64,000 bases of DNA from an uncultured Prevotella sp. (GTDB lineage Bacteria; Bacteroidota; Bacteroidia; Bacteroidales; Bacteroidaceae). Positions 16,099-26,900 of the stretch are shown here, one piece after another (positions within the stretch are counted from its first letter, which is position 1; every line of letters starts with the position of its first letter). The notes under the pieces were generated by a model, which worked only from the letters and a program-made list of their open reading frames with translations, searched no databases and was not told the origin of the DNA. The stretch covers positions 62,001-126,000 of the forward strand of contig CAMUYR010000007.1 of assembly GCA_947164965.1 (NCBI GenBank), read 5' to 3'. Both the position numbers and the translations under genes were made by a program.

Positions 16099-17351
16099 AA
16101 TATAGAATCGTTTTCTTCGGTATTATTAAAACATGATTTTTTGATATGTGCCATGGCAAATAGAGGAAGAAAATTACTATACCAAAGAGGGTAGCCTCTT
16201 ACTATAAAAGCTAATAAAGCTAATATCACAGATGCAGTAAGTGCTTTCCAATATGCAGTATTTCTCATTGAAGTTAAATAGAGCAGAAATATAAGCAAAA
16301 AGCCTATAAGTCCGTTTTCATATATAAAAACTTTATAACCTGAATTTCCAAACATGTCTTTGGGCATGTCACGACCAATAAAAATATCTGATGAACCTAG
16401 ATAATTCTCGAATTCCACATCAAAGTCTTCTGTCACACGATTATTGCCAACCATTTCTCCATCATAGATTTCTAATCTCATCACAATTAGGTTGTGGAGA
16501 AGGTTATCACCATTTCTGTAAAAAAAAGAACCTATGGTAATAGTGGCAATAATAGTAATGGCAATAATAAGTTTACCGATAAAATGCTTACCTTGAATCC
16601 ATAGGTTAAGAAAAACGGTTACTATTAACATGACATAAGCAGCAAGAGAAAAAGACATAAGTGTTGCTGTCAGCAAAATAACATTGTACCACTTTTTCCA
16701 CTTTCCGCACTGAGTTAGTAGTAAAAGAACACAAGCACTTCCCAAATGTCCAGGTTCTAGAAATACAGAGTGAAACCTCGGAAACAGTTCCAATTCCGTA
16801 CGCTGATCTATCATAAAAAAGAAATAATTCCGATATGAATAAAAACCATCATTAAACTCAGCATCACGTGATGGTAATGGGAAACCAACCAAATAAAAAA
16901 CATAGGCAACTATGGAAACTCCCAATAAGATTGCCATGGCTTTTGCTATAAAAGTAAGTATATCTGGTAACAGATCCTTGTTCACCCAAAAGAAAGAAAG
17001 AAAAACTGAAATATTGAAAAGGTTGAAGATGAATCCTCCAATATGTCCACCATTCACAAATAGCAAGTAATATGATAATAGTATATGAATTAAGAAAGGT
17101 ATTAAATAGTTATCATTATTAAATAGGGTGTTGTCTTTCATAGATGCACCTATTGCCATAGAAGTACATAGCAGAAGGCTGGAAAAAATGATGTAAAAAT
17201 TACCGATAGGCCACATAAACCATGGATTAAGTGATCCCCAATATGCTATTAGCATGCCAGCATAGATGCATGCTAAGCCAAAACTATATTTGGGGATAGC
17301 AAATATGTTTTGAGGCACTCTAATGAGATATAATCGCTCAAGATTGATCAT
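16095..17351 (-). CDS. wzy: O-antigen/exopolysaccharide polymerase (Wzy-like)
   Basis: 418 residues with about ten or eleven hydrophobic membrane segments and a large periplasmic loop near the middle to C-terminal part (around MVGNNRVTEDFDVEFENYLG). This layout and the position between flippase and glycosyltransferase genes identify it as the polymerase that joins repeat units in the periplasm. Such proteins are poorly conserved, so the call rests on topology and context. It overlaps the flippase gene by 14 bases. Confidence 0.75.
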   Translation of the reverse strand: MINLERLYLIRVPQNIFAIPKYSFGLACIYAGMLIAYWGSLNPWFMWPIGNFYIIFSSLLLCTSMAIGASMKDNTLFNNDNYLIPFLIHILLSYYLLFVNGGHIGGFIFNLFNISVFLSFFWVNKDLLPDILTFIAKAMAILLGVSIVAYVFYLVGFPLPSRDAEFNDGFYSYRNYFFFMIDQRTELELFPRFHSVFLEPGHLGSACVLLLLTQCGKWKKWYNVILLTATLMSFSLAAYVMLIVTVFLNLWIQGKHFIGKLIIAITIIATITIGSFFYRNGDNLLHNLIVMRLEIYDGEMVGNNRVTEDFDVEFENYLGSSDIFIGRDMPKDMFGNSGYKVFIYENGLIGFLLIFLLYLTSMRNTAYWKALTASVILALLAFIVRGYPLWYSNFLPLFAMAHIKKSCFNNTEENDSIL

Positions 17352-18867
17352 GGCAAATGTGCTTTTTTATAAGTTGTATAGCATATGCTTGTTCTTCTTT
17401 GTTCATGGCAAAGAACCATGTAGAAATGATTCCTATTGAAGCACTGATGATATAGGTGAGAATAAATCTAAATGGAATATCAAAATACTCTCTTATTGCT
17501 AATCCCACAACAAGAATACTCAAGCAAATAGGAACCTGCGGAAGAATAACAGACCTGATATAAAAAATTGCATTTAAACCTACCCTGATCTTGGTATAGA
17601 TAATTCTTACTAATGCTACTCCAATCTCAATAATCAAGTATAACCACATAACCTCCACCATATTGCAACCATATGAAAACATTATCCAAATGATAGGAAG
17701 AAAAATCAATTTAGGGGTGTATATTAATAACGTATAATTACGTATGTTTCCCATAGCCTGATTTGCTGATTGTAGTCCCATAGTTAATTGGTCACATATA
17801 AAACCAACAAGAATAAATTGGCAGAACATGCAAGTGTATTGTGGAACCTCTTTTAACCAAAATGATAAGATAGCATGCATTTCAATTATCAGGGGAATAG
17901 TAACAATAGAGAGAAGAGCTGCAGAATACTTGCTTTCAAGACTTGCCAGATGAAGCATTCCTTCTCGATTATTGCCTCCTTCTGACTTCATAATCTGAGG
18001 ATTCATGGCATTAAGTATAGATGTAACAACAAAAGAAAGAGCTCCATTTACTTGAAAAGCTATTCCGTATGCTGCATTGACAGTAGTTCCAAAAAAATGA
18101 TTAATCACAACGGCAGTTCCTTGATTTCGACCAGCAATGGCTCCCATACCATAAGTTGTCCACCCTGCAAACCCTGCTAGTTGAGTAATGTAATTCCTTT
18201 GAAGGTCCCCTTTTCGTATAATTATACTACACTCTTTAAAATTTAAAAACGCATATATTGAAAATGCAAGAAAATTAAGAAATACTATTAGTGCCATAAT
18301 TACTGCATAAAACAACAACTTGTCTGTTTGAATGTAGCAGAGGCCTAAAGCAAGAACTAGTTTGATAATAGCATCAACAGTTTCTATCAGGGCAATGTAT
18401 ATGATGTTTTCTCGTGCAATAAATAAAGCTTTAAAAGGAGCCATCATTATTGTGAGGAACAATATTATAATTGTAATAGAATAAACGTGGTTTGCTACTT
18501 CCAAACGTTGTGGGGGAATAGTAAGTACATCATTCATGAGCCAGTTCTTTAAACAAAAGAGCACAATGCATAATAATGCACCTAAAATTAAATGTAGAAA
18601 TAAACTGTTGGCAAAATAACTCTTTACTGATGATAAGTCATTTTTGCCATAAAAGACTGAGATATATCGCTGCGTAGTTATTACTAATGCATTTGTGATA
18701 AAGCCTAACATAGAAACTACTCCTCCCACTACAGTATAAATACCATAGTCAGAAATAGTCAAAGCATCAAGAATCAATCGCGTAGAATATAAAGAAAGAA
18801 CTGTAGTAAATACAGCCTTAATATATTGCGCAGTTGTATTGATAATGATGCGTTTAGCTGGATCCAT
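17338..18867 (-). CDS. wzx: Oligosaccharide flippase (Wzx-like)
   Basis: 509 residues, about 14 membrane helices. The N-terminal segment (TTVLSLYSTRLILDALTISDYGIYTVVGG) matches the polysaccharide biosynthesis (MATE/MOP superfamily) flippases. It moves lipid-linked repeat units across the inner membrane. It is followed directly by the polymerase gene and preceded by wzz with a six-base gap. Confidence 0.88.
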   Translation of the reverse strand: MDPAKRIIINTTAQYIKAVFTTVLSLYSTRLILDALTISDYGIYTVVGGVVSMLGFITNALVITTQRYISVFYGKNDLSSVKSYFANSLFLHLILGALLCIVLFCLKNWLMNDVLTIPPQRLEVANHVYSITIIILFLTIMMAPFKALFIARENIIYIALIETVDAIIKLVLALGLCYIQTDKLLFYAVIMALIVFLNFLAFSIYAFLNFKECSIIIRKGDLQRNYITQLAGFAGWTTYGMGAIAGRNQGTAVVINHFFGTTVNAAYGIAFQVNGALSFVVTSILNAMNPQIMKSEGGNNREGMLHLASLESKYSAALLSIVTIPLIIEMHAILSFWLKEVPQYTCMFCQFILVGFICDQLTMGLQSANQAMGNIRNYTLLIYTPKLIFLPIIWIMFSYGCNMVEVMWLYLIIEIGVALVRIIYTKIRVGLNAIFYIRSVILPQVPICLSILVVGLAIREYFDIPFRFILTYIISASIGIISTWFFAMNKEEQAYAIQLIKKHICHDQS

Positions 18868-18873
18868 ATTGGA

Positions 18874-19932
18874 TTATACTTTAAAAGGACTTAACAAATC
18901 ATCTCTGATGATGTAGAAGGTCGTTCCTATAAAAGATAAGAATAGTAGTCCGATAACAATAAACATTCTTTTGGGTCCAGAGTGTTTAACAGGCACGGCA
19001 GCACCTTTAATAACAGTAAAGACAGGGGTACGTTCTTGGACTTTAGCTTCAGCTGCTTGGAGTTGGGTGTTAATAGTAGTATATGCATTATACTTTAACT
19101 GCATATCGTTCTCCATATCTTCAATTTTTAGCTCTATACTACGCAATGCGATCTTACTATTCGCATCAGACATACTAGCATATTGTTGACGGGCTTTTTC
19201 GTATTCACGTTTAGCGTCTGTAGCCAATTTCTTATAATACTCGTAATCAGTACGAGCCTTGTTAGTACGATACTCTGTAATAAAAACCTGTAATTTGTCC
19301 TTGATAGAGTCTGCCAACGTCTTACAAATAAGTGGATCTTGAGCCTGGGTGTTAATAGTAATAATACCTGTTCTCTTGTCAATACTTATATCAATTTGAG
19401 TTCTAGCTTTGTCCATGATAGCGTCTTCCTTTTTGGACAAATAATAGGGATCATATCCATTTTTGATACCTGTCTGGTCTTCTTTTTTAGGCAAAAGGCC
19501 TATTACCCAGTCTATAGGATAGACCCACCAAGTTTTCTTTTGGTGCATTTTCAAATAGTCATGGTATGTGGTGTTTATTTCATTGTCCTGACTTACAATC
19601 TTTATACTCATAAGTTTAGAAACAAAACCATTGTCTTCCATCAGGTCAGGATAGAGAAGAGGGGTAATGGCATCTGTGGTTTGCATCTCACTTAAATCAA
19701 ATCCAAAAGAAGAAGCAAGAGAACTTAGTGCACCGCCAGGCCCAGAGTTCTCCATTTCTGGGGCTAATTTCGTTTCAGAGTTATAATAGCGTGGAAGGCC
19801 TAATGTATAAATGCATGACAAGACAAAGACAATAGGCAGGACTTTGTAAAACAAGCGTTTGTTTGCCCATATCTTCCTAAAGACTATGCGAAGGTCAATT
19901 ACCTCAGGATTTTTATTTTTGTTTTCTTCCAT
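18874..19932 (-). CDS. wzz: Chain-length determinant (Wzz-like)
   Basis: 352 residues. One membrane helix near residues 33-50 and another close to the C-terminus (MFIVIGLLFLSFIGTTFYII) enclose a periplasmic domain with long helices (around residues 205-300). The Pro-rich stretch PVFTVIKGAAVPVKHSGPKR before the last helix is the usual Wzz signature. There is no C-terminal tyrosine kinase domain, and no separate kinase is seen in the window. It controls chain length with the polymerase and contacts the Wza-like exporter encoded just upstream. Confidence 0.87.
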   Translation of the reverse strand: MEENKNKNPEVIDLRIVFRKIWANKRLFYKVLPIVFVLSCIYTLGLPRYYNSETKLAPEMENSGPGGALSSLASSFGFDLSEMQTTDAITPLLYPDLMEDNGFVSKLMSIKIVSQDNEINTTYHDYLKMHQKKTWWVYPIDWVIGLLPKKEDQTGIKNGYDPYYLSKKEDAIMDKARTQIDISIDKRTGIITINTQAQDPLICKTLADSIKDKLQVFITEYRTNKARTDYEYYKKLATDAKREYEKARQQYASMSDANSKIALRSIELKIEDMENDMQLKYNAYTTINTQLQAAEAKVQERTPVFTVIKGAAVPVKHSGPKRMFIVIGLLFLSFIGTTFYIIRDDLLSPFKV

Positions 19933-19939
19933 GATTTTC

Positions 19940-22468
19940 TTACTTCGTTAAGTTAGCAATAGTAGCAATCATAGTTCCAAGTGAGGCAGCACTGGTGCCG
20001 ATGCTCAACCACTGTTGGAGTCCCAGTCCCTGACGCTGACGTTTGGTGGGAACAACGATTTGGCAACCTGGGGCAGGCTTGTGTTTGCGGTCTGCTCTGG
20101 CTACCATTCCGTTCATGTATATGATGATGGTCTTACTCTTCTTTGCTGATGAGGTCGCACCTCCAGCCAGGTCAATGTAATAATCGGCATTTTTACCTTC
20201 TTTGAAACGGACGGTATTGGGATAGAGAACCTCTCCATTGATTTTGACAGTACCATCGTAACGTGGCACTACAATACGATCGCCTTCACGGAGGATGGGA
20301 TCATCGTCGGTATTAGGATTCTTCAGGGCTTTCTCTAACTCAATACCTACAGGGTAGGTGGCATTAGTCATCAGTTTCCTGACATCAATGGAGTCCTTAC
20401 CAGAATTGCGTTGTGCAGTGCGAATAACCGTCTCCATCATCTCACGCTCTTCCTGAGTCATTAATCGCAGAAGTTTAGTGCCTTCAACATAAGCGCGATT
20501 AGTCAATCCACCTGCCTGTTTGATAACATCGCTGAGGCGTTGTCCCTTATTTGAAAGGGCATAGATGCCTTCAAACTGCACTTCTCCCTCTACGGTAACA
20601 TTCTGCTGTTCAGTATAGTTGGGTGAGCGACGAACATATACTTCGTCGAAGGGCTGTAGTGTAAAGTCTGGTTGTCCACTAATAGTGAAATCGGGGTTCA
20701 ACTTGAAGCTGAATGTCTGTGCAATCTGGTCTGCTGCCTCTGTAGCATGGGGGTCTGTGACGCGACGTGCTACATCAACTTTAACGAGAGAAGCTGCTTC
20801 AGTGGGTCCTCCTGCCTGAATGATAAGATCCTCAACAGTCTCATTTTTAGCAAATTTATAGATGCCAGGATAGGCAACCTCACCATTAATCGTAACAGTT
20901 TTCTGCTCATTTCGTTCCTGTCGGCTGGCAATATAGATGACATCCTCATTGCGAAGTGGAACATCAGGAACTGTTCCCTCTAAGATGCCTCGTACATCGA
21001 CACTCAGTACTTCAAGGGTACGATCGGCTTTCATACGATGCATCACTGCATGTTGTGAAATAGCACCTTCAGTCAGTCCTGCTGCAGCTTCAACCAGTGC
21101 TTTCACGGTGCTGATCTCGCCACCAACCTGATACATGCCTGGACGGAAGACAGCACCTTTGATTTCCACCATGTTCTGATAACGGTTAAGGGTGGAATCA
21201 ACGCTGACAGAGTCTTCGTCCATCAGTTTGAAGTTGTTCAGGTCAAATTCGCCTACGCTGAATACTGAATATTGCTGACCAGCCTTACGATTGATGCGGA
21301 TAGCTTTTGTGTAAGCATCGCCTGTAAATCCACCGGCATAGCGGAGTAGGGTAGCAGCACTCTCCGTCTTTTTCATCTCATAGAACATGGGGCGCTTAAC
21401 CTTACCAGTGATGTTAACCAATGCTTCGTAAGGACTAACAGTGATGACGTCATTGTCCTGCAGACGAACATCACCGCTGAGCTTGCCATTTAAGAGGAAG
21501 TCGTAGACGTCGACATTAGACAGCAACTTGCCTCTGCGATATACTTTAACGTTACGAAGTGTACCAATGTCGTTAGGACCTCCTGCCATATAGAGGGCAT
21601 TGTAGACAGTAGCAAATGCAGACATCGTATAGGTGCCAGGCACTTTTACTTCACCCATTACGCTAATAGTGATGGTGCGAGTCTGACCCAATGTCAATTC
21701 AATCTTTGAACCCTGATAACGAGGTCCAAGAACACTTCTCAGACGGGCTTTGGCCTGACTGACAGAGAGTCCGCCAAGTTGGATAACACCAATACCTTCG
21801 ACGGTGATGGTGCCATCAGGCGATATTGTTTCTGTAACACTCTCCTGAGAAGCTCCCCAGATATCAATATTGACAGCATCACCAGGTCCAAGACGATAGC
21901 TCTGAGGGGTAGCAAGGTTCATGCTGCTCTCAAAAGTCAGATTCTTGTTGTTAAACACATCATGTCCGAATATCTTGCGCTTTGACGGACGTTCATCCTC
22001 ATAATAATATTTGAGGGAATCGGGCATCATGAAATCAACAGCCTCGTCCATCTCTACATATTCACGATCTTCATCATTGTAGGTGTGACGTCGTATCTGG
22101 TTTGATTTCTTGGTGTCTTTTATTCTGTATTGTGAGGCATTGGCCTTGTCGCGAGCCACTTGCTCCTCACGTTTTTCACCATTGGCTTCACGCATTCGGT
22201 TTTTGGCAGCCTGAGAACCTGCTGTGATATCTTCTGCACCCAGTGCCCCATTTTTGATCTGCTTCTGATATTTCTTCTGGATACGGCGTATCTGCTCAAT
22301 GGTAACACCGCGCTGCATCAGTTGGGTAACGATATGCTGACGAGAAACACCTTTCGAGTTCTGTTCAATAACATAGTCCATTACCTGATTGTCAGTCATG
22401 CCAGACTGTGCCCATCCCATTGTCACAGACAAGGCAAGACAGGCTATGATGGTAGATATTCGTTTCAT
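19940..22468 (-). CDS. Polysaccharide export protein with multiple SLBB domains (Wza-like)
   Basis: 842 residues from the ATG at 22468 (MKRIST); the longer frame upstream lacks a plausible signal peptide start and crosses the promoter. A signal peptide ending GWAQ is followed by a helical region and a polysaccharide export domain (YRLGPGDAVNIDIWG). At least five SLBB-like repeats follow (for example VKVPGTYTMS, VEIKGAVFRPGMYQVGG, VTINGEVAYPGIYKF, VTVEGEVQFEGIYAL, VKINGEVLYPNTVRF). A hydrophobic helix near the C-terminus may cross the outer membrane. It forms the export channel for the polymer. It is the first gene of the cluster, with a -7 box at 22523-22530. Confidence 0.9.
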   Translation of the reverse strand: MKRISTIIACLALSVTMGWAQSGMTDNQVMDYVIEQNSKGVSRQHIVTQLMQRGVTIEQIRRIQKKYQKQIKNGALGAEDITAGSQAAKNRMREANGEKREEQVARDKANASQYRIKDTKKSNQIRRHTYNDEDREYVEMDEAVDFMMPDSLKYYYEDERPSKRKIFGHDVFNNKNLTFESSMNLATPQSYRLGPGDAVNIDIWGASQESVTETISPDGTITVEGIGVIQLGGLSVSQAKARLRSVLGPRYQGSKIELTLGQTRTITISVMGEVKVPGTYTMSAFATVYNALYMAGGPNDIGTLRNVKVYRRGKLLSNVDVYDFLLNGKLSGDVRLQDNDVITVSPYEALVNITGKVKRPMFYEMKKTESAATLLRYAGGFTGDAYTKAIRINRKAGQQYSVFSVGEFDLNNFKLMDEDSVSVDSTLNRYQNMVEIKGAVFRPGMYQVGGEISTVKALVEAAAGLTEGAISQHAVMHRMKADRTLEVLSVDVRGILEGTVPDVPLRNEDVIYIASRQERNEQKTVTINGEVAYPGIYKFAKNETVEDLIIQAGGPTEAASLVKVDVARRVTDPHATEAADQIAQTFSFKLNPDFTISGQPDFTLQPFDEVYVRRSPNYTEQQNVTVEGEVQFEGIYALSNKGQRLSDVIKQAGGLTNRAYVEGTKLLRLMTQEEREMMETVIRTAQRNSGKDSIDVRKLMTNATYPVGIELEKALKNPNTDDDPILREGDRIVVPRYDGTVKINGEVLYPNTVRFKEGKNADYYIDLAGGATSSAKKSKTIIIYMNGMVARADRKHKPAPGCQIVVPTKRQRQGLGLQQWLSIGTSAASLGTMIATIANLTK

Positions 22469-22522
22469 AATCTCGCGTACATATTTATATATAGAAAACA
22501 CGCCATAGCGCAAAATATTGTG

Positions 22523-22530
22523 CAAAAGTA
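22523..22530 (-). promoter_or_regulatory. -7 box of the exopolysaccharide cluster
   Basis: The minus strand reads TACTTTTG, 54 bases before the ATG at 22468. It is back-to-back with the tmRNA promoter, whose -7 box is 44 bases away. No upxY-type antiterminator gene is present upstream in this window. Confidence 0.65.
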
Positions 22531-22573
22531 CGAATAATTTCTGAAAAAACATGGTGTTATATCAAAAAATGTG

Positions 22574-22581
22574 TATCTTTG
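22574..22581 (+). promoter_or_regulatory. -7 box of the tmRNA gene
   Basis: TATCTTTG, a perfect consensus, 26 bases before the predicted mature tmRNA 5' end; the primary transcript would have a short 5' extension removed by RNase P. Confidence 0.75.
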
Positions 22582-22607
22582 CACCCGAAATACGTTAAAA
22601 CGTCTTT

Positions 22608-23005
22608 GGGCTTGACTGGATTTGACGGCAAGACGAGATGGTACGTAAGCATGCGGAGCGACGGCTGTGGGCTCCATAATCCATTCGGTCGAACAATTAA
22701 TTGGCGAAAACAACTACGCTCTCGCTGCCTAATCGAAGTACAGTAGATTACTGGCTTTATTCTCTTACTAGGTGAGAGAACGAGACATCGCTCCAAGGAT
22801 CTGGTTCCGAATCTGAGGATCAAGCGGTGCAGGATAAATCGGAAATAGTTCGTTGGGAGCTCCGATTGGCGAATGAAGCTTTAGGAGATAAGGTTGCAGT
22901 TGGTGGTCCGGGTCTTGCTGCAGCTCGAAAATGAAGACCGGAATAAGCATGTAGAAAGCGTATGGTTTCCTTGTGCGGACGAGGGTTCGACTCCCTCCAG
23001 GTCCA
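22608..23005 (+). ncRNA. ssrA: Transfer-messenger RNA (tmRNA)
   Basis: About 398 bases. The 5' end GGGCTTGACTGGATTTGACG and the 3' end with GAGGGTTCGACTCCCTC form the tRNA-like domain. GGGCTTG at the 5' end pairs with CAGGTCC at the 3' end as a seven-base acceptor stem with G-U pairs; CCA is not encoded. The tag reading frame at 22703-22729 encodes GENNYALAA followed by TAA, the YALAA ending being typical of tmRNA tags. With SmpB it rescues stalled ribosomes and marks unfinished proteins for degradation. Confidence 0.95.
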
Positions 23006-23018
23006 CGGAGAAAAAGTT

Positions 23019-23068
23019 AAAAGCCTTCGAGTTGTGAACAAATGTGGCACTGCTCGAAGGCTTTTCTT
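23019..23068. terminator. Terminator of tmRNA
   Basis: Perfect 13-base inverted repeat AAAAGCCTTCGAG / CTCGAAGGCTTTT (23019-23031 and 23053-23065), continuing into T-rich sequence. It also lies just after the convergent DUF4380 gene and can work in both directions. Confidence 0.85.
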
Positions 23069-23968
23069 TTATTTCTTTTTGATGGTCTTTAAAACCGTTT
23101 CAATCAATTCAGCCGAAGGTTTTGTCTTTTTCTTGTCATAGGGAATCAGATACCATCGTACAGTCCAATTGAGTTGTTGTCCTGGCATAATCGATTTGTA
23201 GATACCTTGGCACTCCAAGTCGATATAGGTCTTGCCATTGTTGACATATAACTCTATTTCTGCTTCGCCAGGTGCCGTCTGCTGCTTGGTAATATCATCA
23301 AACTGTTTGATGAGCAATAAACCATTGCAGGCATAGGCTATCCATCCTTTACCGTCAATCATAACCTTTCTGTCTTCCTTGTTGACATCTGTTTGATACC
23401 ACAACGCATTAAACTCCTGTTTGAAAGGAATCAGTTCTGAAGGAGTGATACTATTGGCTTCTGCGTCAAAGAATATCAGACCGTTCTGGTTAGGTACTCT
23501 GGTAACTTCCCAAGGAGCCACACTGCGAGGCTCGAACGATACATTAATAATAGAATAGGTTATGACAAAGGAATTGTCAGTACTGTCAACAGCAAATTCC
23601 TTACAGACAGCCCATTTGTGCTTGGCTGAAGCCTGGCTGGTCATGTAGAGAGAGGTAGGCCGTTGTTCGCATACATATGATTCTTTGTCGAGCTCTTCTA
23701 TGGGTGGCCAGTTCCATTCTTTCTGCGGACTGGTCCAGAATGTGCTGCCATAAGTGTCATCGTCTTTGGATTGTGATAACACCTCTTTCTTCTTATGCTT
23801 GAAAGATAGGATTTTACCACCGGCACCTCCATCGATAACCATCGATAGATTGCCTGAGGTAATCAGGTATTTTGAGTTCCCCTGATGCTGAACTTTAACT
23901 GGGTTGGCAGCCCAAGTAGTTTGACATGCCGCAAGGATTAAAGCGACAATTGTTGTTTTAAGATTCAT
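23069..23968 (-). CDS. Exported DUF4380-like protein
   Basis: 299 residues. A signal peptide (MNLKTTIVALILAACQTTWA) is followed by a beta-rich domain (GGKILSFKHKKKEVL, YGSTFWTSPQKEWNWPPIEELD, APWEVTRVPN) of the type annotated DUF4380 in Bacteroidales, which has a galactose-mutarotase-like look. A role in periplasmic sugar binding or conversion is possible but not shown. The gene starts 7 bases after the fused D-lactate dehydrogenase gene and is probably in its operon, an association I cannot explain. Confidence 0.7.
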   Translation of the reverse strand: MNLKTTIVALILAACQTTWAANPVKVQHQGNSKYLITSGNLSMVIDGGAGGKILSFKHKKKEVLSQSKDDDTYGSTFWTSPQKEWNWPPIEELDKESYVCEQRPTSLYMTSQASAKHKWAVCKEFAVDSTDNSFVITYSIINVSFEPRSVAPWEVTRVPNQNGLIFFDAEANSITPSELIPFKQEFNALWYQTDVNKEDRKVMIDGKGWIAYACNGLLLIKQFDDITKQQTAPGEAEIELYVNNGKTYIDLECQGIYKSIMPGQQLNWTVRWYLIPYDKKKTKPSAELIETVLKTIKKK

Positions 23969-23975
23969 ATGGTTG

Positions 23976-26900
23976 TTATTCTTTTTTTGAGGTTGTACAT
24001 ATATTTACAAGATAGACAATGCTCATATATGGGATACCTGTATTGGTTTCAAGACCAATTTCGCAGGTACGACTATTTGAGTAGCCCACCTCGATTTTGT
24101 TCTTCTCAATTTGAGGACGTAACTTGCGTAAAGCATATTTGTTCATCTCTGGGAAGGTGAAGCCGCGATCACCTGCAAAACCGCAGCAGCCTACGCCTTC
24201 AGGCAAGTAGACGTTGTTTGAGCAGAGCTTTGCGAGGGCTATCAGGTCCTTATCAACACCCATCTGACGAGTAGAACATGTGATGTGAAGAGCAATATGC
24301 GTGTCAGTAGGATGGAAGTCAAGACGATCAACGAGGTATTTCATGATAAACTCAGCAGGCTCATAGAGCTTCATCTTCTTCATCACCTTCTTCATGCGAT
24401 GCAGACAAGGACTCTGGGCACAGAGCACAGGATACTTACCCTGCTCAGAAGCTTTCCAAAGTGCTGCTTCTAGTTCTGCACTCTTGCGGTCAGCAATATC
24501 GAGCATACCCTTCGATTCCCAAATCTGTCCACAACACATCTTTTCCATTCCTTCTGGGAAGATAACCTCGTAGCCAGCCTTTGCCATCAGCTGAATCACC
24601 TCATCAACAAGGTCGTGAATCTTACCTCCTTGCTTTGATTGGCCCATGGTCTGGTTAATACAACTGGGGAAATAAACGACCTTCAGAGGTGAGTGTTCCT
24701 CTTCTTTATGCGGAATGGACTTCTCGATGATAAACTGTGTGAGGTCAGAAGGCTTTGGCTGGCGTTTTTTCTTGGGCATTGCTGTTGTCCAAAGCGGCAA
24801 TCCCATCTTATTCATGCCTCGGCAAATGTTGGTCATCAGCGAGGGACCTAATGTTACATGGCCTAAGTGTGCCACATCAAGCACCAGGCGTAAGCCAGAC
24901 TTGATGCCTGCCATGTGATTGGCAGCAAACTCACCAACTTGATACCCTAGTTTATTATGGTTCATGTCCATCTGGCGGATAAGATGTGTCAATTCGCCAG
25001 TATTAATCTTCATAGGACAAGATGTTGCGCAGAGACCATCCGTTGCACAGGTTTGGTCACCATAATATTTATATTGCTTACGGAGTGTAGCAGCACGTTC
25101 AGGATTAGCACCAGTAGCCTCTAGCTCACGAATTTCACGTTGAACAGCAATACGCATTCTTGAAGAAAGTGTCAATCCGCAGGACATACAGTTGACTTCG
25201 CAGAAACCACACTCGATACACTTGTTGGCACGTTTCACCTGTTCGATAGTCTCCTTGGCAGTAGAAAGCGAAGGATCCATCAGATATTGTCCACCATCGG
25301 GCACACTGTCAAAATCAAAGTCGAGTACAGGCAGGGGCTTCAGACACTTGATGAAGCAATCTGGGTCGTCGTTGAAGATAACCCCCTGGTTCAGTAATCC
25401 ATCAGGATCGAAGATGGCTTTCAGTTCCTTCATGGCCTCATAGGCCTTTTCTCCCCACTCATACTTCACAAATGGGGCCATGTTACGACCAGTACCATGC
25501 TCTGCCTTAAGCGATCCGTCATAATTCTCTACCACCAGCTTTGCCACATCACGCATCATCTCTGCATAGCGAGCCACTTCATGCTCATCAGCAAAGCTCT
25601 GGTTCAGAATGAAATGATAGTTACCCTCGAAGGCATGACCATAGATACAAGCATCGTCATATCCATGATCGGCAATCAGTTTCTGCAGCTTGACAGTTGC
25701 TTCTGGAAGACTCTCTATGGGGAATGCCACATCCTCAATAAGACAGGATGTGCCAACAGGGCGAGTACCACCTACACTGGGGAAGATACCAGAGCGAATA
25801 GCCCAATACTTGCCATAGACAGCAGGGTCTTCAGTAAACTCTGCAGGGATATAAAGACGGAACTGGCCAAGACATTCCTTGATCTTCTCAATCTTTTCGA
25901 GTAGCTGTTCGTGGCTAATGCCCTTGGTTTCTGTCAGGATAGCTGTCAGATTATGGTAGTCGCCAGGTTCTACACCCTCGATCTTGCCAGCATCCACATC
26001 AGCCTTGTACTGCAGGAAGACAGGATCGTCCACAGAGTTAAGTGACATATAATCGAGCATCTCGGCACTCTTCACCATCAGGTTCTCGGCACTCATCTTC
26101 AGATCGTCGTCACCAGCCTTCAGCTTCTTCATGGCTACCACAGCCTCACAACTCTCCTTCATGGTGAGGAAATACACCATTGCTGAGGCTTTGTATTTAT
26201 AGTCATAGAGCGTCTTCATGGTGACCTCTGAAAGGAAGGCCAATGTACCCTCTGAACCTACCATTGAATGGGCAATGATGTCGAATGGATCGTCGTAAGC
26301 AACAAGTGGACGTAGGTTCAAGCCTGTAACATTCTTGATACTATATTTAGTCCGAATACGTGATGCCAGTTCTTCGTCAGCTCTAACTTTATCACGTAGG
26401 GCTTCAATCTTTTTGATAAATTCCGGATGGCTCTTGCGGAATGACTCCTTACTCTTTTCGTCACCTGTATCAAGGATAGTACCATCAGTAAGAATGACAC
26501 GTGCTGATACCATCATGCGGTCGCTGTTGGCATGAACACCACAGTTCATACCTGAAGCATTGTTGATGACAATACCACCAACCATCGCAGAACCTATTGA
26601 GGCAGGATCTGGTGGGAATACACGTCCATAAGGTTTCAGAATCTCATTGACTCTGGCACCAACAATACCGGGCTGTAATTTGATAGTATCTTGGTTCTCG
26701 CCAATCTCATATTTCTCCCAGTGCTTGCCAGCCACGATGAGTACAGAGTCTGTACAACTCTGGCCTGAGAGTGAAGTACCTGCCGCACGGAAAGTAAATG
26801 GCAGGTGATGTTGATGGCAGAGTTTGACAATTTCTGCTATTTCCTTTTCACCATCACTGCGGATGACTACCTTTGGAATCTGGCGATAAAAACTGGCATC

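Noticed and set aside
22608..23005. tmRNA as an integration site for a genomic island
   Set aside because: No second copy of its 3' end and no integrase gene were found in the window; the polysaccharide cluster lies at its 5' side.
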